Notes: generated from the sequence alone by a model not told the origin. Positions 47,148-57,197 are shown, counted from the first letter of the stretch. The stretch: 64,000 bases of DNA from Pseudoalteromonas luteoviolacea NCIMB 1944 (GCF_001625565.1 NZ_AUXS01000016.1:248001-312000); one strand, 5' to 3'. Program-made: numbers and translations.

Positions 47148-49160
47148 ATGGTTAAACTTTTCTTTATTTTTCTGTTGGTATTTTCATGTGGAGGATTTGC
47201 ACAGAATTCAGCCACAGGGCCACATATTGAAGTTTCGCTGGTATCCGAAACCAGTCAACTCAGCATAGGGAAAATCCATTGGATAGGCATCAAACTGAAT
47301 CCGGAACAAGGTTGGCATACCTACTGGCTAAATCCGGGTGATTCCGGAGAAGCCCCTAAAATTGACTGGCACAGTGATGCGCTAGAGTTTGGAGATATTC
47401 AATGGCCAATCCCTAAAGCAATAGAGGTAGCGCATTTAGTGAACTATGGCTACGAAGGCAATACCTTACTAATGGTGCCAATAACGCTTAAAGACGAGAC
47501 CCTTACCCATGTAACCATCAAGGCCGACTTGTCTTGGCTAGTCTGCAAAGAGGACTGTATACCAGGGTGGGCTAAGTTAGAACTAAATTTACCAATCGTG
47601 CCAACAGGGCAAGCTATCGTCTATTCCGAGCACCAAACCCTATTTGAGCAAACTCGCCTGCGTTTGGCGAACAAGTCATTCATTGAGGCTCAATTTGAGC
47701 TAAGCGAAAGCCATATAGCTGTGCAAATGGCATTGCCGTATCAATCTAACTGGCAGATATTTCCATTTAGAGGCGATGTGATCCAGCACAATGCTGTGCA
47801 AGTTTGGACACAATCACAAGATGCGGCCCAACTAATGTTACCATTATCTGATTATTTTTCGTCACAACCCGACTCACTGAAGTTTTTAATTAGCGACACC
47901 GAGTCTGGGTACTATGTCCATGCCTTGCCCAATTCACCCGACTTTAGTCGCACCGATAACGCTTCAACGAAACCGCTTTGGGTTATTTTAGCTTTCGCAT
48001 TTCTTGGAGGTTTAATCCTCAATATCATGCCTTGTGTACTGCCTGTATTGTCGATGAAAGTCATAGCGCTGAGTTCGACAGAGCGTAAAAGTCACTGGGG
48101 GTATCCACTAGGGGTCATTATCAGCTTTTGGCTATTTGCTGCGGTAGTCGTTTCACTGAAGGCGGCCGGCAGTGCCATTGGCTGGGGGTTTCACCTACAA
48201 GAGCCCTTGCTGATTGCTGCACTGGCCTTTTTGTTCACTTTCATCGCAATGATATTGTGGGACTTAGTGCCACAAAGCGCAAACATGTCAGGAATTGGAC
48301 ATTCATTGACACAAGGCAGCTCTTTCTTCAGTCAGTTTTTTACTGGTGTACTTGCGGTTATCGTTGCTTCCCCATGTACAGCACCATTTATGGCGACGGC
48401 ACTAGGTGTTGCCATGCTTAGCCCTGCATTTGAAACCTGGCTAGTTTTTACTGCCTTGGCAGTTGGTTTTGCGCTTCCTATGACACTACTACCTATGTCG
48501 CCACACTTTGCAAAGGTATTGCCAAAGCCCGGAATATGGATGGAAACCTTTAAACATTTCCTTGGCTTTCCTATGCTTGCGACTGTGGTGTGGTTGGTTT
48601 GGATATTTTTATCTCAAACCGGCAGCCTAGGCCAATTGTGGTTATTGTCTGGGCTATTACTATTTGCACTCTTTATCTGGCTATCGAGTAAAATGAATCG
48701 CCCTTTTAGCTATATTCTCGTGCTCATGGCAGTCGGTATGGCAGTACTTTCAAGCATTAAAGGCACACAAATTACTAGCGATAGTCAGCAACTCAGTTCT
48801 GGCCAATTTAATGAACAAAAACTCACGCATCTACGTAATGAAAATCATGTTGTGGTAGTGAATATGACCGCCGACTGGTGTATTACTTGTAAGGTAAATG
48901 AACAAGTCGCCTTTAAAGATAAAGCGCTAAAAGCACTCTTTGAAGAAGAGGACGTCGACTATCTAGTCGGAGATTGGACCAACAAGAATTCAACTATTTT
49001 AAACTATTTGACGCAATATCAACGATCTGGTGTCCCCTTGTATGTTGTGTATGCAGGAAACCACAGTAAACAGATTTTGCCTCAAGTTTTAACACCTGAG
49101 ATAGTAATCGATGCTATCTATGAAGCTAGGAGGGAAATTAACAATGCAACGTTTAATTAA
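47148..49160 (+). CDS. DsbD-family thiol:disulfide interchange protein
   Basis: 670 residues. Signal peptide, then an N-terminal periplasmic DsbD-alpha/DsbC-type domain with two Cys (WLVCKEDCIPGW). The transmembrane domain carries the hallmark NIMPCVLPVLSMKV, and later SPCTAPFM. A C-terminal thioredoxin-like domain has the active site NMTADWCITCKVNEQ. It transports electrons from cytoplasm to periplasm, keeping periplasmic thiols reduced. The start at 47148 gives a clean signal peptide; the frame opens 17 codons earlier. It overlaps the redoxin gene by 17 bases, so they work together. Confidence 0.9.
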   Translation: MVKLFFIFLLVFSCGGFAQNSATGPHIEVSLVSETSQLSIGKIHWIGIKLNPEQGWHTYWLNPGDSGEAPKIDWHSDALEFGDIQWPIPKAIEVAHLVNYGYEGNTLLMVPITLKDETLTHVTIKADLSWLVCKEDCIPGWAKLELNLPIVPTGQAIVYSEHQTLFEQTRLRLANKSFIEAQFELSESHIAVQMALPYQSNWQIFPFRGDVIQHNAVQVWTQSQDAAQLMLPLSDYFSSQPDSLKFLISDTESGYYVHALPNSPDFSRTDNASTKPLWVILAFAFLGGLILNIMPCVLPVLSMKVIALSSTERKSHWGYPLGVIISFWLFAAVVVSLKAAGSAIGWGFHLQEPLLIAALAFLFTFIAMILWDLVPQSANMSGIGHSLTQGSSFFSQFFTGVLAVIVASPCTAPFMATALGVAMLSPAFETWLVFTALAVGFALPMTLLPMSPHFAKVLPKPGIWMETFKHFLGFPMLATVVWLVWIFLSQTGSLGQLWLLSGLLLFALFIWLSSKMNRPFSYILVLMAVGMAVLSSIKGTQITSDSQQLSSGQFNEQKLTHLRNENHVVVVNMTADWCITCKVNEQVAFKDKALKALFEEEDVDYLVGDWTNKNSTILNYLTQYQRSGVPLYVVYAGNHSKQILPQVLTPEIVIDAIYEARREINNATFN

Positions 49161-49752
49161 ATGGTTTTTAATTACACTCTTTTTTGCCCCAGCCATGAGC
49201 ATGGCAGCAGCAAAAATAGACGCTATGGCACCTGATTTTACACTGCAAGATTCTTATGGAAAAACGGTGAATTTATCAGATTTCAAAGGTAAATATGTGG
49301 TACTGGAGTGGACAAACCACCTTTGCCCCTATGTCAAAAAGCATTACGGTAGCGACAATATGCAGTCGCTGCAACGCAAGTACACGCAACAGGATGTGGT
49401 TTGGCTGTCAGTCATTTCCTCTGCAAAAGGTAAACAGGGGCACGTTGATGCCGACAAAGCCAATAGCCTAACCAAAAGTCGAAATGCATCTCCATCTCAT
49501 GTGTTATTCGATGAGTCGGGGACAGTTGGTCGTCTTTACAAAGCCAAAACGACGCCCCATATGTACATCATTACCCCTGAGGGTAAATTGAGTTACGCGG
49601 GTGCCATTGACAGCATAAAATCGGCAAACCCCGCAGACATACCAAAAGCGACAAACTATGTTGTCAGTAGCCTAACCAACTTATTGGCAGGTAAAGCCAT
49701 CAACAAGAAAATTACTAAACCGTATGGCTGCTCAATTAAATACAAGAGTTAG
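49144..49752 (+). CDS. Redoxin (AhpC/TSA-like) periplasmic protein paired with DsbD
   Basis: 202 residues. Signal peptide (to about MSMA), then a redoxin domain: APDFTLQDSYGKTVNLSDFKG, the active-site segment EWTNHLCPYVKKHY with Cys61, and PHMYIITPEGKLSYAG. It belongs to the redoxin subfamily with a CPYVKKHY site rather than CxxC; Cys196 near the C-terminus may be the resolving Cys. GGAGGG precedes the ATG. It probably receives electrons from the overlapping DsbD-type protein. Confidence 0.9.
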   Translation: MQRLIKWFLITLFFAPAMSMAAAKIDAMAPDFTLQDSYGKTVNLSDFKGKYVVLEWTNHLCPYVKKHYGSDNMQSLQRKYTQQDVVWLSVISSAKGKQGHVDADKANSLTKSRNASPSHVLFDESGTVGRLYKAKTTPHMYIITPEGKLSYAGAIDSIKSANPADIPKATNYVVSSLTNLLAGKAINKKITKPYGCSIKYKS

Positions 49753-49787
49753 TCGATGCAATTGAGTTAGAGATAGAGATAGAGATA

Positions 49788-49842
49788 GAAATAAGCTGGA
49801 AATATTGCAAAGCTTAGCAATCTTGCTACACCAGCTTATTTC
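49788..49842. terminator. Convergent long hairpin after the redoxin gene
   Basis: GAAATAAGCTGG (49788-49799) pairs with CCAGCTTATTTC (49831-49842), 12 bp, with a 31-base inner region that can also fold. It lies between convergent genes and ends in an AT-rich tail. A short GAGATA repeat precedes it (about 49766-49789). Confidence 0.6.
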
Positions 49843-49886
49843 AACGTCTTAACAGTGAAATCTAACTTCCCCCAAAACACCGTTGA

Positions 49887-50111
49887 TTAGTTTTCAGCAT
49901 TGGGGTCGCTAGACTTTCTCTCTATTTTACTCGTAAGCGCAGTCGTCAATGTACCAAAGAAAAACCCTAAAATGACACCACCCCAATTAACCAGTACTTC
50001 TGGCAGCTCATTTTCAGGGTATTTCACGGTCACAATTGCGACGGGAAGGATCACCATGACCGCCAATATGGAAGCCACAACAACCAAAACGCTAATGTGC
50101 CAATTAGACAT
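49887..50111 (-). CDS. Small membrane protein, 74 residues, unknown
   Basis: Two hydrophobic segments (VLVVVASILAVMVILPVAIV and WGGVILGFFFGTLTTAL) and an acidic tail. The AGGAGG of its ribosome binding site lies inside the last codons of the upstream lipoprotein gene, so they form an operon. Family not recognised. Confidence 0.6.
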   Translation of the reverse strand: MSNWHISVLVVVASILAVMVILPVAIVTVKYPENELPEVLVNWGGVILGFFFGTLTTALTSKIERKSSDPNAEN

Positions 50112-50113
50112 AT

Positions 50114-51181
50114 TTACCTCCTTTCTACGATGTTTTTGAGTAGAGTTGTTGCGTCACGTATCCGTTTCGAGCTAGGTTTATTATCATGCTTAAAAATCGA
50201 TTCGTACTGCTGTATCGTCACTAGTAACTTTTTAGCCATGTCATAGTACAAAGTGTCTTTTGCTATATCCTCCCGTGAGGTATAAGGAAACCCTGTCACT
50301 TTTTCAAAGCTCGTTAACCAATCCCCTAAAAAAGTACGTATTGTTGATCCCTTTTTTATTACCGCGTTATTGTCAAAATAGCTTTGGATCACCATAGCCG
50401 CGTCAAAATGGTTGCCCGTCTTTTGATACAACTTGTATTCACCCTGATAGGGCCTCGCGTTTGCTGGATTTGCCTTTTTAGCAACGGCATAAGCCGACAC
50501 CGCCACATCAAAATAGGAAGTTGTCGCGTCAATCTCTTTTTCAGGATCTGGTACATTTGTATATACGTGGCCGAGTTGTAAAAATAGCTTATATCTCTCA
50601 CGATCACTGAGGCCTTCTGTATAATTCAAAAAGTCGCCATCAGTGGTCAGATCCATATGTCTGATTGGCAGTGTATTTTGGGTCTTTAACGCATCGCCAA
50701 TCAGCCTTACTTTGTAAGAGTAGATGTCAAAGCTTTGATAGATGGCACTTGCAGAATCCAGCTGATCCAATGCCTTAATATAATCGCCTGTTAAGGCAGA
50801 CTTTTTTGCAGAAAGCACTAGAGTATCTGCTAGGTGCTCCTTTGTCCTAACATTGATGTGGTGTTCTGTTTTGCCACTAAAGCCTGTTCTTATCTTATCG
50901 CGCTCTGGGTCAACCTGCACAAAGTCAGTATGTTCGACAAACAAAGTAATATGCTCCTTAGCAAATTCATCTGGCGGTAGCCGTTTACTGAATGTACCGT
51001 CCGACGCAAAATACTCCGCTTCGATACGCTCTCCTTTGGCGAACAGGACCACTCTAGCGTTTTCAATATGTTGACTTGGTGGGGTTTGATTTATGACCGA
51101 ACCGGCGACTAAAATACTCTTGCTAAAGCAGCCTGCAGAGAAAAAAACAACCAGTATGGCAAAGAAAGATTTCAACATCAT
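50114..51181 (-). CDS. Lipoprotein, 355 residues, TPR-like helices, unknown
   Basis: The signal peptide has lipobox FSAGC. The mature part starts with a carboxypeptidase-regulatory-like beta region (ILVAGSVINQTP, FASDGTFSKRLPPDEF), then helices of TPR-like spacing (about 150-300, with AKKANPANARPYQGEYKLYQ). The start at 51181 is supported by AGGAGGG; the frame opens 20 codons earlier. It overlaps in operon with the 74-residue membrane protein. Family not recognised. Confidence 0.7.
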   Translation of the reverse strand: MMLKSFFAILVVFFSAGCFSKSILVAGSVINQTPPSQHIENARVVLFAKGERIEAEYFASDGTFSKRLPPDEFAKEHITLFVEHTDFVQVDPERDKIRTGFSGKTEHHINVRTKEHLADTLVLSAKKSALTGDYIKALDQLDSASAIYQSFDIYSYKVRLIGDALKTQNTLPIRHMDLTTDGDFLNYTEGLSDRERYKLFLQLGHVYTNVPDPEKEIDATTSYFDVAVSAYAVAKKANPANARPYQGEYKLYQKTGNHFDAAMVIQSYFDNNAVIKKGSTIRTFLGDWLTSFEKVTGFPYTSREDIAKDTLYYDMAKKLLVTIQQYESIFKHDNKPSSKRIRDATTLLKNIVERR

Positions 51182-51454
51182 ACGCCCTCCTCTGGCCCGT
51201 TTTTTATTCAATGGCACTACTAGCATAGCAGCAGATACCACCTTTTGCGTTCATTTAACACATCATAAAAAAGGAGTAATAACTCTATCAGCATCAACAC
51301 ATTCACATGCGTGACTAATTGCTAAAGCGAATTAATTTAAATAAACAGACCAGCCAAAAGCAAACCACAAGAACCATTTAACCACACAAATTTAAAACAG
51401 AGATTTTTATACCTTCAATATGAAAACAAGGAGTAAAAATGCAATATAAGCCAT

Positions 51455-52234
51455 TTACTTGTTGTTTTTCTTTGCAGCTCGTTTTTGCCTTATCCGTTTC
51501 TCCATATTAATATAGTCTTGCACTCCATCTTCAACAACGTAGTAAGTCACTAGAATCTCTTCAGCTGGTAGTTTCATTGCGGCTTCTTTTAGATCTTTTA
51601 AAGACTCTAATTTATCCACCACCTCTAGTGGATTGTCATTAATATTCAAAAAACTCTCTTCGCCAAGTTGTTTTGAAGCTTGATTGCCATCCATTTCTCT
51701 GTTTACTTCCCGCAAATACAATGGCAAATTACGTATATTGTCTACTTGTCGTTTAGCACTTATATATTCTCCTAATTTTTGCAAGCGATCGTTTGTTTTT
51801 GTTACAAAGTCATGTTTGAACTTCCATGGCATTTTATATAAATTCATCCTTGTTTTAGCAATTGCTGTTTCTAATGATTTTCTCTCTGCCCATCCCGATT
51901 CGAAAAACTGTTTAATTCGGCTTTTTTCTATTCCCAGCTCCGTAAACCTCCCTGTTTTACGTATGGAATCCAAATTTCTAGCGGCCCAAATTGCATTATT
52001 GTATTTATTGACACTTTCCTTCTCCAACTCTGTTAACGCTTCAATTTGCAATGGTGTAATTTGTTCTTCAGACTCTTTGTTTTGTGCGATTACTTGAGAA
52101 CCCGTAATATCAGTTGTTGGTTTACTTGGTCCTTTTTGCATTAGAACCATTTCTGACTCTTTGTTTTGTGGCTTAATCTGATTACCCGTAATTCCTGTTG
52201 CTGGTTTAATCGGTCCTTTTTGACTTTGCATCAC
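51455..52234 (-). CDS. Unknown protein with duplicated N-terminal segment, 259 residues
   Basis: No recognised domain and no signal peptide. Residues 5-28 and 33-56 are a near-exact duplication (17 of 24 identical, pattern QKGPxKPxTxITGxQ then QNKESE, 28-residue spacing), followed by a charged helical region with likely coiled coil and a basic C-terminus rich in Lys. The start is GTG at 52234 or ATG at 52231, after AAGGAG. First of three unrelated-looking unknown genes with no close relatives that I recognise; the repeated N-terminus may be a targeting or docking tag, which is inference. Confidence 0.65.
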   Translation of the reverse strand: MMQSQKGPIKPATGITGNQIKPQNKESEMVLMQKGPSKPTTDITGSQVIAQNKESEEQITPLQIEALTELEKESVNKYNNAIWAARNLDSIRKTGRFTELGIEKSRIKQFFESGWAERKSLETAIAKTRMNLYKMPWKFKHDFVTKTNDRLQKLGEYISAKRQVDNIRNLPLYLREVNREMDGNQASKQLGEESFLNINDNPLEVVDKLESLKDLKEAAMKLPAEEILVTYYVVEDGVQDYINMEKRIRQKRAAKKNNK

Positions 52235-52582
52235 TTTCTGACTCCTTATTATTTAAAAAACCTTCAAATTAACTCCAGCCATATAAATTTAATATATAAT
52301 TTTTAAACTAGCCACAAGCAACCAAACAAACACAACACCAAAAAATTAAAATAATTAAAATACATAACAACATTATAATCAATTTTTCTTTAAACGTGAA
52401 AAACCCAGAAAAATGAGGTTCCACGCTAAAAAACCAATGGCGCTCATGTCGCTTTCATGACAAATAAAAAAGGCTAGATTAACTATAAACTAAAAATCAT
52501 GGTGCAATTATCTTATCCAATCAAGGTAAAAATAAACTAATTTAAATATGAAAAAGCATGAAGCTTAACTACTTACAGGTTA
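52235..52582. other. Intergenic region, AT-rich
   Basis: No open frame. Very AT-rich, holds the promoter region of the 259-residue gene. No known site or clear hairpin seen. Confidence 0.35.
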
Positions 52583-53797
52583 CTATTTTTTTTGAGTGTT
52601 CCACTTATACACGTTGTCCTCATACCCATCTTCAAAAGCACTTTGATCTATAGAGGTCCCCATTCCTGTTTCAATCGCTCCTTTTCGTGCAGGATTTTCC
52701 AGCCCTTTAACAGCTGTATACAAATCAACTAACGATTTGGCCCTGTCGCCCGGAGCGGAAGTGAGTTTTTGGTCATGCAAAAACTTAAACATTTTTTTCC
52801 ATTTGGTAACTGACACATCGGTCGCGTTCGTGCCATCCTTCGTGGTGTCGTCAGTCGCTGTTTGCACAACGGTTTCAACTATACTGGTAATTTTAGCCGC
52901 GCCTTCGAGCACACTATCTCCTTTAGAAGGGTGAATATCAGCAGCTGCCCGAGTAAAGTAAGTTGTCGGCTCTGGATAATAAATTTTTAGTGGATGTTTA
53001 TCATATAGTTCTTTTCTTTTATCAACTTCATAGCCGTTAAGTTCATCTAAAAAGGTTTGGTATTTATAATCTTCAGACTCTTGTAGATCGCTCGCCCCTG
53101 TCGAGCTCCAGTGGTAAGGCGTTGTAAGAACTAAAGGCATATTGAGCGTATCAGACACAATACTTTTGGCCCCTTTTGAATCACCAATTGCTTTAGCAGC
53201 AGCGTCAAGACCATTCTCTATTTCAGACTCCGACCAGTCTTGATCATCATCCGCAGTTTTGTATATCAAGTCTCGTCGCTCATCTCCCGCAAGCCACTTG
53301 TTTGCACCCCAGTGCCCTAAAGCGGTTGTATGAGCAAGCTCTCGCCACGCGCGAAAAGGGAAGTTAGTTCTTATTGGCCGCCCTATTTTATTTTGCTTTC
53401 TCGCGAGATCTGATGAATTTAAATTTGCCCAAATCCAAGTCGCAGATCCCCAACGCAAGAAGTTTTCAATGTAACCAAAGGTGTCATCTGACTTTTTTTC
53501 ATAATCTCGCTTTTTAACTTTGTCATACTTGTATTTGATACCATTTATTTTTGTACTGCCCTTTTTAACTGCCCCTTGGTTTAAATCAGGTTCCCCATCA
53601 GCATTTCCTTCTCTTTTGTTAAAGCCAATGGCGTAGAAAATTCTATTTTTCAAACTCGGTTTTAAGCCACTGTGTTTTGCAACGACACTGTTTATTAGTT
53701 TCCGATCTGTGTGCAAGCCTTTTTCAGCAGGCGCTATCATTTCAACAATGACACCTGTCTCCTTCTTTGGCTGCTCACTTTGATCTGCATTCAGCAT
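52583..53797 (-). CDS. Unknown protein, 404 residues
   Basis: I do not recognise this protein. No signal peptide and no membrane segment. It is hydrophilic, Lys/Asp-rich at the N-terminus and Trp- and Tyr-rich in the middle, with stretches such as TTALGHWGANKWLAGDE and YYPEPTTYFTRAA, and a Thr/Asp-rich stretch near ATDDTTKDGTNATD. AAGGAT precedes the ATG. It sits with the 259- and 300-residue unknown proteins, each with its own intergenic region. Confidence 0.7.
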   Translation of the reverse strand: MLNADQSEQPKKETGVIVEMIAPAEKGLHTDRKLINSVVAKHSGLKPSLKNRIFYAIGFNKREGNADGEPDLNQGAVKKGSTKINGIKYKYDKVKKRDYEKKSDDTFGYIENFLRWGSATWIWANLNSSDLARKQNKIGRPIRTNFPFRAWRELAHTTALGHWGANKWLAGDERRDLIYKTADDDQDWSESEIENGLDAAAKAIGDSKGAKSIVSDTLNMPLVLTTPYHWSSTGASDLQESEDYKYQTFLDELNGYEVDKRKELYDKHPLKIYYPEPTTYFTRAAADIHPSKGDSVLEGAAKITSIVETVVQTATDDTTKDGTNATDVSVTKWKKMFKFLHDQKLTSAPGDRAKSLVDLYTAVKGLENPARKGAIETGMGTSIDQSAFEDGYEDNVYKWNTQKK

Positions 53798-54308
53798 AAC
53801 GCATCCTTAGTTTTGTTTATGAATTGAAAAGCGCATTTGTGCTGGGCAAAAACAACCGCAGTAAGCCGTCAACCTCTGAGCATATAGACTGACTCACACG
53901 CAGCACAAAGCTAATTTGTGATTTAAAATAATTAAGTTAGAGATTTAAATTTAAAAAAGGGGGCGAAGAGCTTGTTCTATAACACAATCAAATTGTGGGT
54001 CCACTGATTTGAATTCTCACTTGTGTCATCTCGGTGGAAATATGATTGACGTGTTATACAGCTAGATAAGTCACCGTCAACAAGGTTGATCATGTTGTAA
54101 AACACCAGCTCATATTCGAACACTGTAAAATTAAGAGCTTATCCGGCTTCAAAACACGGTTACTGATGACGCAGGCCGCTCGGCCCCTTCAAATGATTGA
54201 GATTACGTCATTTAATTTGGATATCTACATGAACAGTCTTGAGATATCGTCAATAAAATGAGCAGTCGTTTTTTAATACAAAACTGAAAAGCCATTTTCT
54301 AGTACGAG
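53798..54308. other. Intergenic region between two unknown genes
   Basis: No credible open frame. It holds the promoter region of the 404-residue gene and the downstream region of the 300-residue gene. No known motif. Confidence 0.35.
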
Positions 54309-55211
54309 TTATACCCACTTTTTGAAGGTCAAATCAGGAGTTGTCGTTACGACCTCATAAGCATCAGAAGTATGATTGCCCTTTCCTGCCCCAGAGTGAT
54401 AGCCGTTGGCGGTGACACTTTTACCAATCTTCGTAAACCAGAACTTCCAGCGCCCCTTCACCCGCTCTAGTGAGTCTGTCAGCTCGTAACCTGAGTTGGG
54501 GACTACCTTATCTTTCACATCGGTACGACCACATTTAAAGATACAGGTTTGTGTGATATGGCCATCATAACGGGTGCCGTCTTTGTCCGGTTTTAGCTTA
54601 TTCTTGTCGATAGAACCATACGAGATGCGCGTGTGAGAATCACTCCCTGGTGAGTCGCCATCCAGATAGTCTGAGTTTTCTCCCGGGCCAACTGTTAACG
54701 GACCAACAGGCGCGCCCCCCTGCACTTGCTCTGAGATCATTACCTCATCCAACCAACTATAGTCGTTTGGCACGCCATCGCTCTCATAGGCATCAGAGAC
54801 TTCCATAATGGCCTCATCATCATCGACAAGACTATTTTTCGCGCTGGGAAGATCCCAGTTTTGTGGGTACGAGGCAATCGCAAAATGATTGGTGATTGGT
54901 GAATCATCGATTTCTTTATTCTCAGATTTTACCATCAGCTCTTCACCCAGTTTGGTTTGCTGTTTTGGACTAACGGTGATTTCTATTTCTTTGCTTAATT
55001 TAACATCACCGAGCACCGAGACGTCGCCCTTGGTTTTAGATTGGTTACCTTTTGCATCATATAATGCCAGTTTCAACTCCTCTTGCTTAATCGTACCTTC
55101 AACTTTTGCAGCCACTTTGGCCGACGCGCCCCCCGGACGAAGACGCTCATAGGTTCCCAACTTTGTTGCTTCCTTAATATCTTCTGAAGCTGTGATTTTT
55201 GGTTTCATCAT
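54309..55211 (-). CDS. Unknown protein, 300 residues
   Basis: No recognised domain, signal peptide or membrane segment. It begins MMKPKITASED, with a beta-rich part, a Gly/Pro/Asp-rich middle (SDYLDGDSPGSDSHTRISYG) and a C-terminus with WKFWFTKIGKS and Cys residues (QTCIFKCGR). The start at 55211 has AAGGATC seven bases upstream; the frame opens 10 codons earlier. Third member of the unknown cluster. Confidence 0.7.
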   Translation of the reverse strand: MMKPKITASEDIKEATKLGTYERLRPGGASAKVAAKVEGTIKQEELKLALYDAKGNQSKTKGDVSVLGDVKLSKEIEITVSPKQQTKLGEELMVKSENKEIDDSPITNHFAIASYPQNWDLPSAKNSLVDDDEAIMEVSDAYESDGVPNDYSWLDEVMISEQVQGGAPVGPLTVGPGENSDYLDGDSPGSDSHTRISYGSIDKNKLKPDKDGTRYDGHITQTCIFKCGRTDVKDKVVPNSGYELTDSLERVKGRWKFWFTKIGKSVTANGYHSGAGKGNHTSDAYEVVTTTPDLTFKKWV

Positions 55212-55978
55212 AATAAAGATCCTTAATATTGATGGTGCCACTTACATAGTTTTACTACTACTTGCATGTAAAAAGGATTGAGCCACCTTATAAAGAAGAT
55301 GCTTAATCCCTTATTTACTCGGTTCTTTAAAATCTGCTTTCAACCAAAATTCATCTTGGTTAGATTTGGAAATCACTCTCTATCTGGTCTAATAGGCTGG
55401 AAGCTAGAAACAACAAAACAATTTCTTTCTTTGAATGCGCCCTATAAATACCGGATAGTTAATTAGTCTGTTTGTATGCCAACTGCCATCGGATCATATA
55501 CATCTACACATCATTGCCATTAATAAATAGCGCTGCAAATATTTATTTTTTAGCGTGCACAAAGGAGGCTGTAAGTACCAACTATCAACATTATTGCTTA
55601 TATACTGGCGCGGTATGTACAGCCGAAATCGTTGGTAATCATCACTGAGTTTTAAGCGTTCCGTATCAGTAAAAGTGCGTTATTTTGAGGTTTTTAGTCG
55701 TATTTAGGCAGCAATACAGCGCCGTCGCTTAACGCGCAATGCGTTATAACGGCTTCGCTGCATCACCTACATTTAGGTAATCTTATTTAATAATACCGCT
55801 GTTTTTATTGGAAAACGCAATATACGCTGCGCTTTATTAATACCAATAACGCAGCCAATGCGATTTTGTGAACAATATTATGATTTTAAAAAGGCAAGTA
55901 AACCCACGCTAAACCTGTTCATAACGTCCAAAGGCACCCAGTCGGCTAAACGTTTGAGGTGATTCACCCAACCTAAAG
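55212..55978. other. Intergenic region with hairpin-rich sequence
   Basis: No gene called. The 55600-55900 part holds short inverted stretches such as CGCTGCGC and a related element around 55835-55855 (TTATTAATACCAATAACGC), suggesting a small repeated element or REP-like remnant. A short plus-strand frame (55278-55466) is not credible. Confidence 0.35.
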
Positions 55979-56683
55979 TTAAATATCACAAACACGCTCT
56001 GGTGTTTCATAGCCCCCCAATGCATCAATAAACTCATCTCCCCATTCCATCACTTTATGTTCACTTAACTCCACAAGCCCTTGCGCTTGCAGCGCCACAA
56101 CTCTATTGGCGACTTGCTCCAATTCATCGACATGGCAGGGTTTAAATAGATCCGGATAATCTTGTGCGATGACTTTCGCTTTTTTAGGGCACACAGTATG
56201 CAGTGGATGTTCAAAGGGCACATAGGGTCCGAGCATTACTTCAACTACCATGGGGGCATCTTCTGCCCCCCAAAAACAGTGTGGCGTCGCATGTGGAAAC
56301 AATATCACGTCACCTGGCCCCACTTCTTTTTTTGCCATTTTTCCCTTATAAGTTTGCACAATGGCTGTACCATAGCCCTCCAACACAGTGATCAAACGGC
56401 TACTTAACGGGTGAACATGCATATCCCCTTTGGCCGCTGATTTTGGCGGAAACATATCAAAGCCGAATGAAAGCCCATCCTCTTGTTGTTTAACAATTTT
56501 AGTCAACATGCAATCAATTTTTTCCCAAGGAAAAGCGTCGAATTTTTTATAGTCTGGCAATGCCTTTAAAGGCAAGCGATCAAAGTGCTTCCCCTGCTGC
56601 CATTGAACGAGTACAAATTGGTCCAGCTGTGCTTTGGTGAGTTTTTGCCTGTTATTTAATAGGCTCAGTAAATTATCTGTCAT
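55979..56683 (-). CDS. Cupin domain protein
   Basis: 234 residues with one cupin core: HVHPLSSRLITVLEG (metal-binding His pair) and GPGDVILFPHATPHCFWG. The helical flanks make it larger than a single cupin; possibly a mannose-6-phosphate isomerase-like or dioxygenase-like member, not determinable. The start is taken at the second ATG (56683), where AAAGGAG has normal spacing. Confidence 0.8.
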   Translation of the reverse strand: MTDNLLSLLNNRQKLTKAQLDQFVLVQWQQGKHFDRLPLKALPDYKKFDAFPWEKIDCMLTKIVKQQEDGLSFGFDMFPPKSAAKGDMHVHPLSSRLITVLEGYGTAIVQTYKGKMAKKEVGPGDVILFPHATPHCFWGAEDAPMVVEVMLGPYVPFEHPLHTVCPKKAKVIAQDYPDLFKPCHVDELEQVANRVVALQAQGLVELSEHKVMEWGDEFIDALGGYETPERVCDI

Positions 56684-57197
56684 TTTCATACTCCTTTTTG
56701 AAAAACTGTTTCAGACTTAAGAATCTAATACGTCTGTATTGGAAGCTATCATCAGGCTAAAAGCAGACGGCTTAGCTCTGTCTCCTAAAGTAATTTCCCA
56801 ATGTTTGCTTTTAACGAGCATTTCCAGCGACACAAGTCACCGCCCAAACTTCTATGTATAAATTAGATATACCTTCAACTTCATAAATTTTCGGCCCGCG
56901 AAAATGCTAACCCAAGGTTGCAAAAATGTAAAAACAAATATTCAAATTCATGATTGAGGCGAGAAAGCATTCCGTTGATTCAGTGCATGCAAAGAAAATA
57001 CAGAATAGTAAGTTGGACATTGCTGCCAAATATGAGGTTACTTAATTACACAACAAAGGCCGGAGTTATTCAGGCTATTTCACATAAGTGCCCACTGTGT
57101 TGAGCTGCTTAATCACCAGTTCTTGCGCAACAGCCATGGCAGAGTGAATTACTCTGCCATGAAGAGCTCAATGCCGGTGTTGCTTTTGTTCTCTGTG
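56684..57197. other. Intergenic region between the SDR and cupin genes
   Basis: No gene seen. It contains the hairpin listed at 57135-57161 downstream of the SDR gene and the promoter region of the cupin gene. Confidence 0.4.
57135..57161 (-). terminator. Hairpin downstream of the SDR gene
   Basis: Perfect 11-bp stem CATGGCAGAGT/ACTCTGCCATG with loop GAATT, about 37 bases after the SDR stop codon. There is no strong T-run. Confidence 0.4.

Noticed and set aside
55278-55466. 62-codon plus-strand frame
   Set aside because: Isolated, no ribosome binding site, upstream region of the 300-residue unknown gene.
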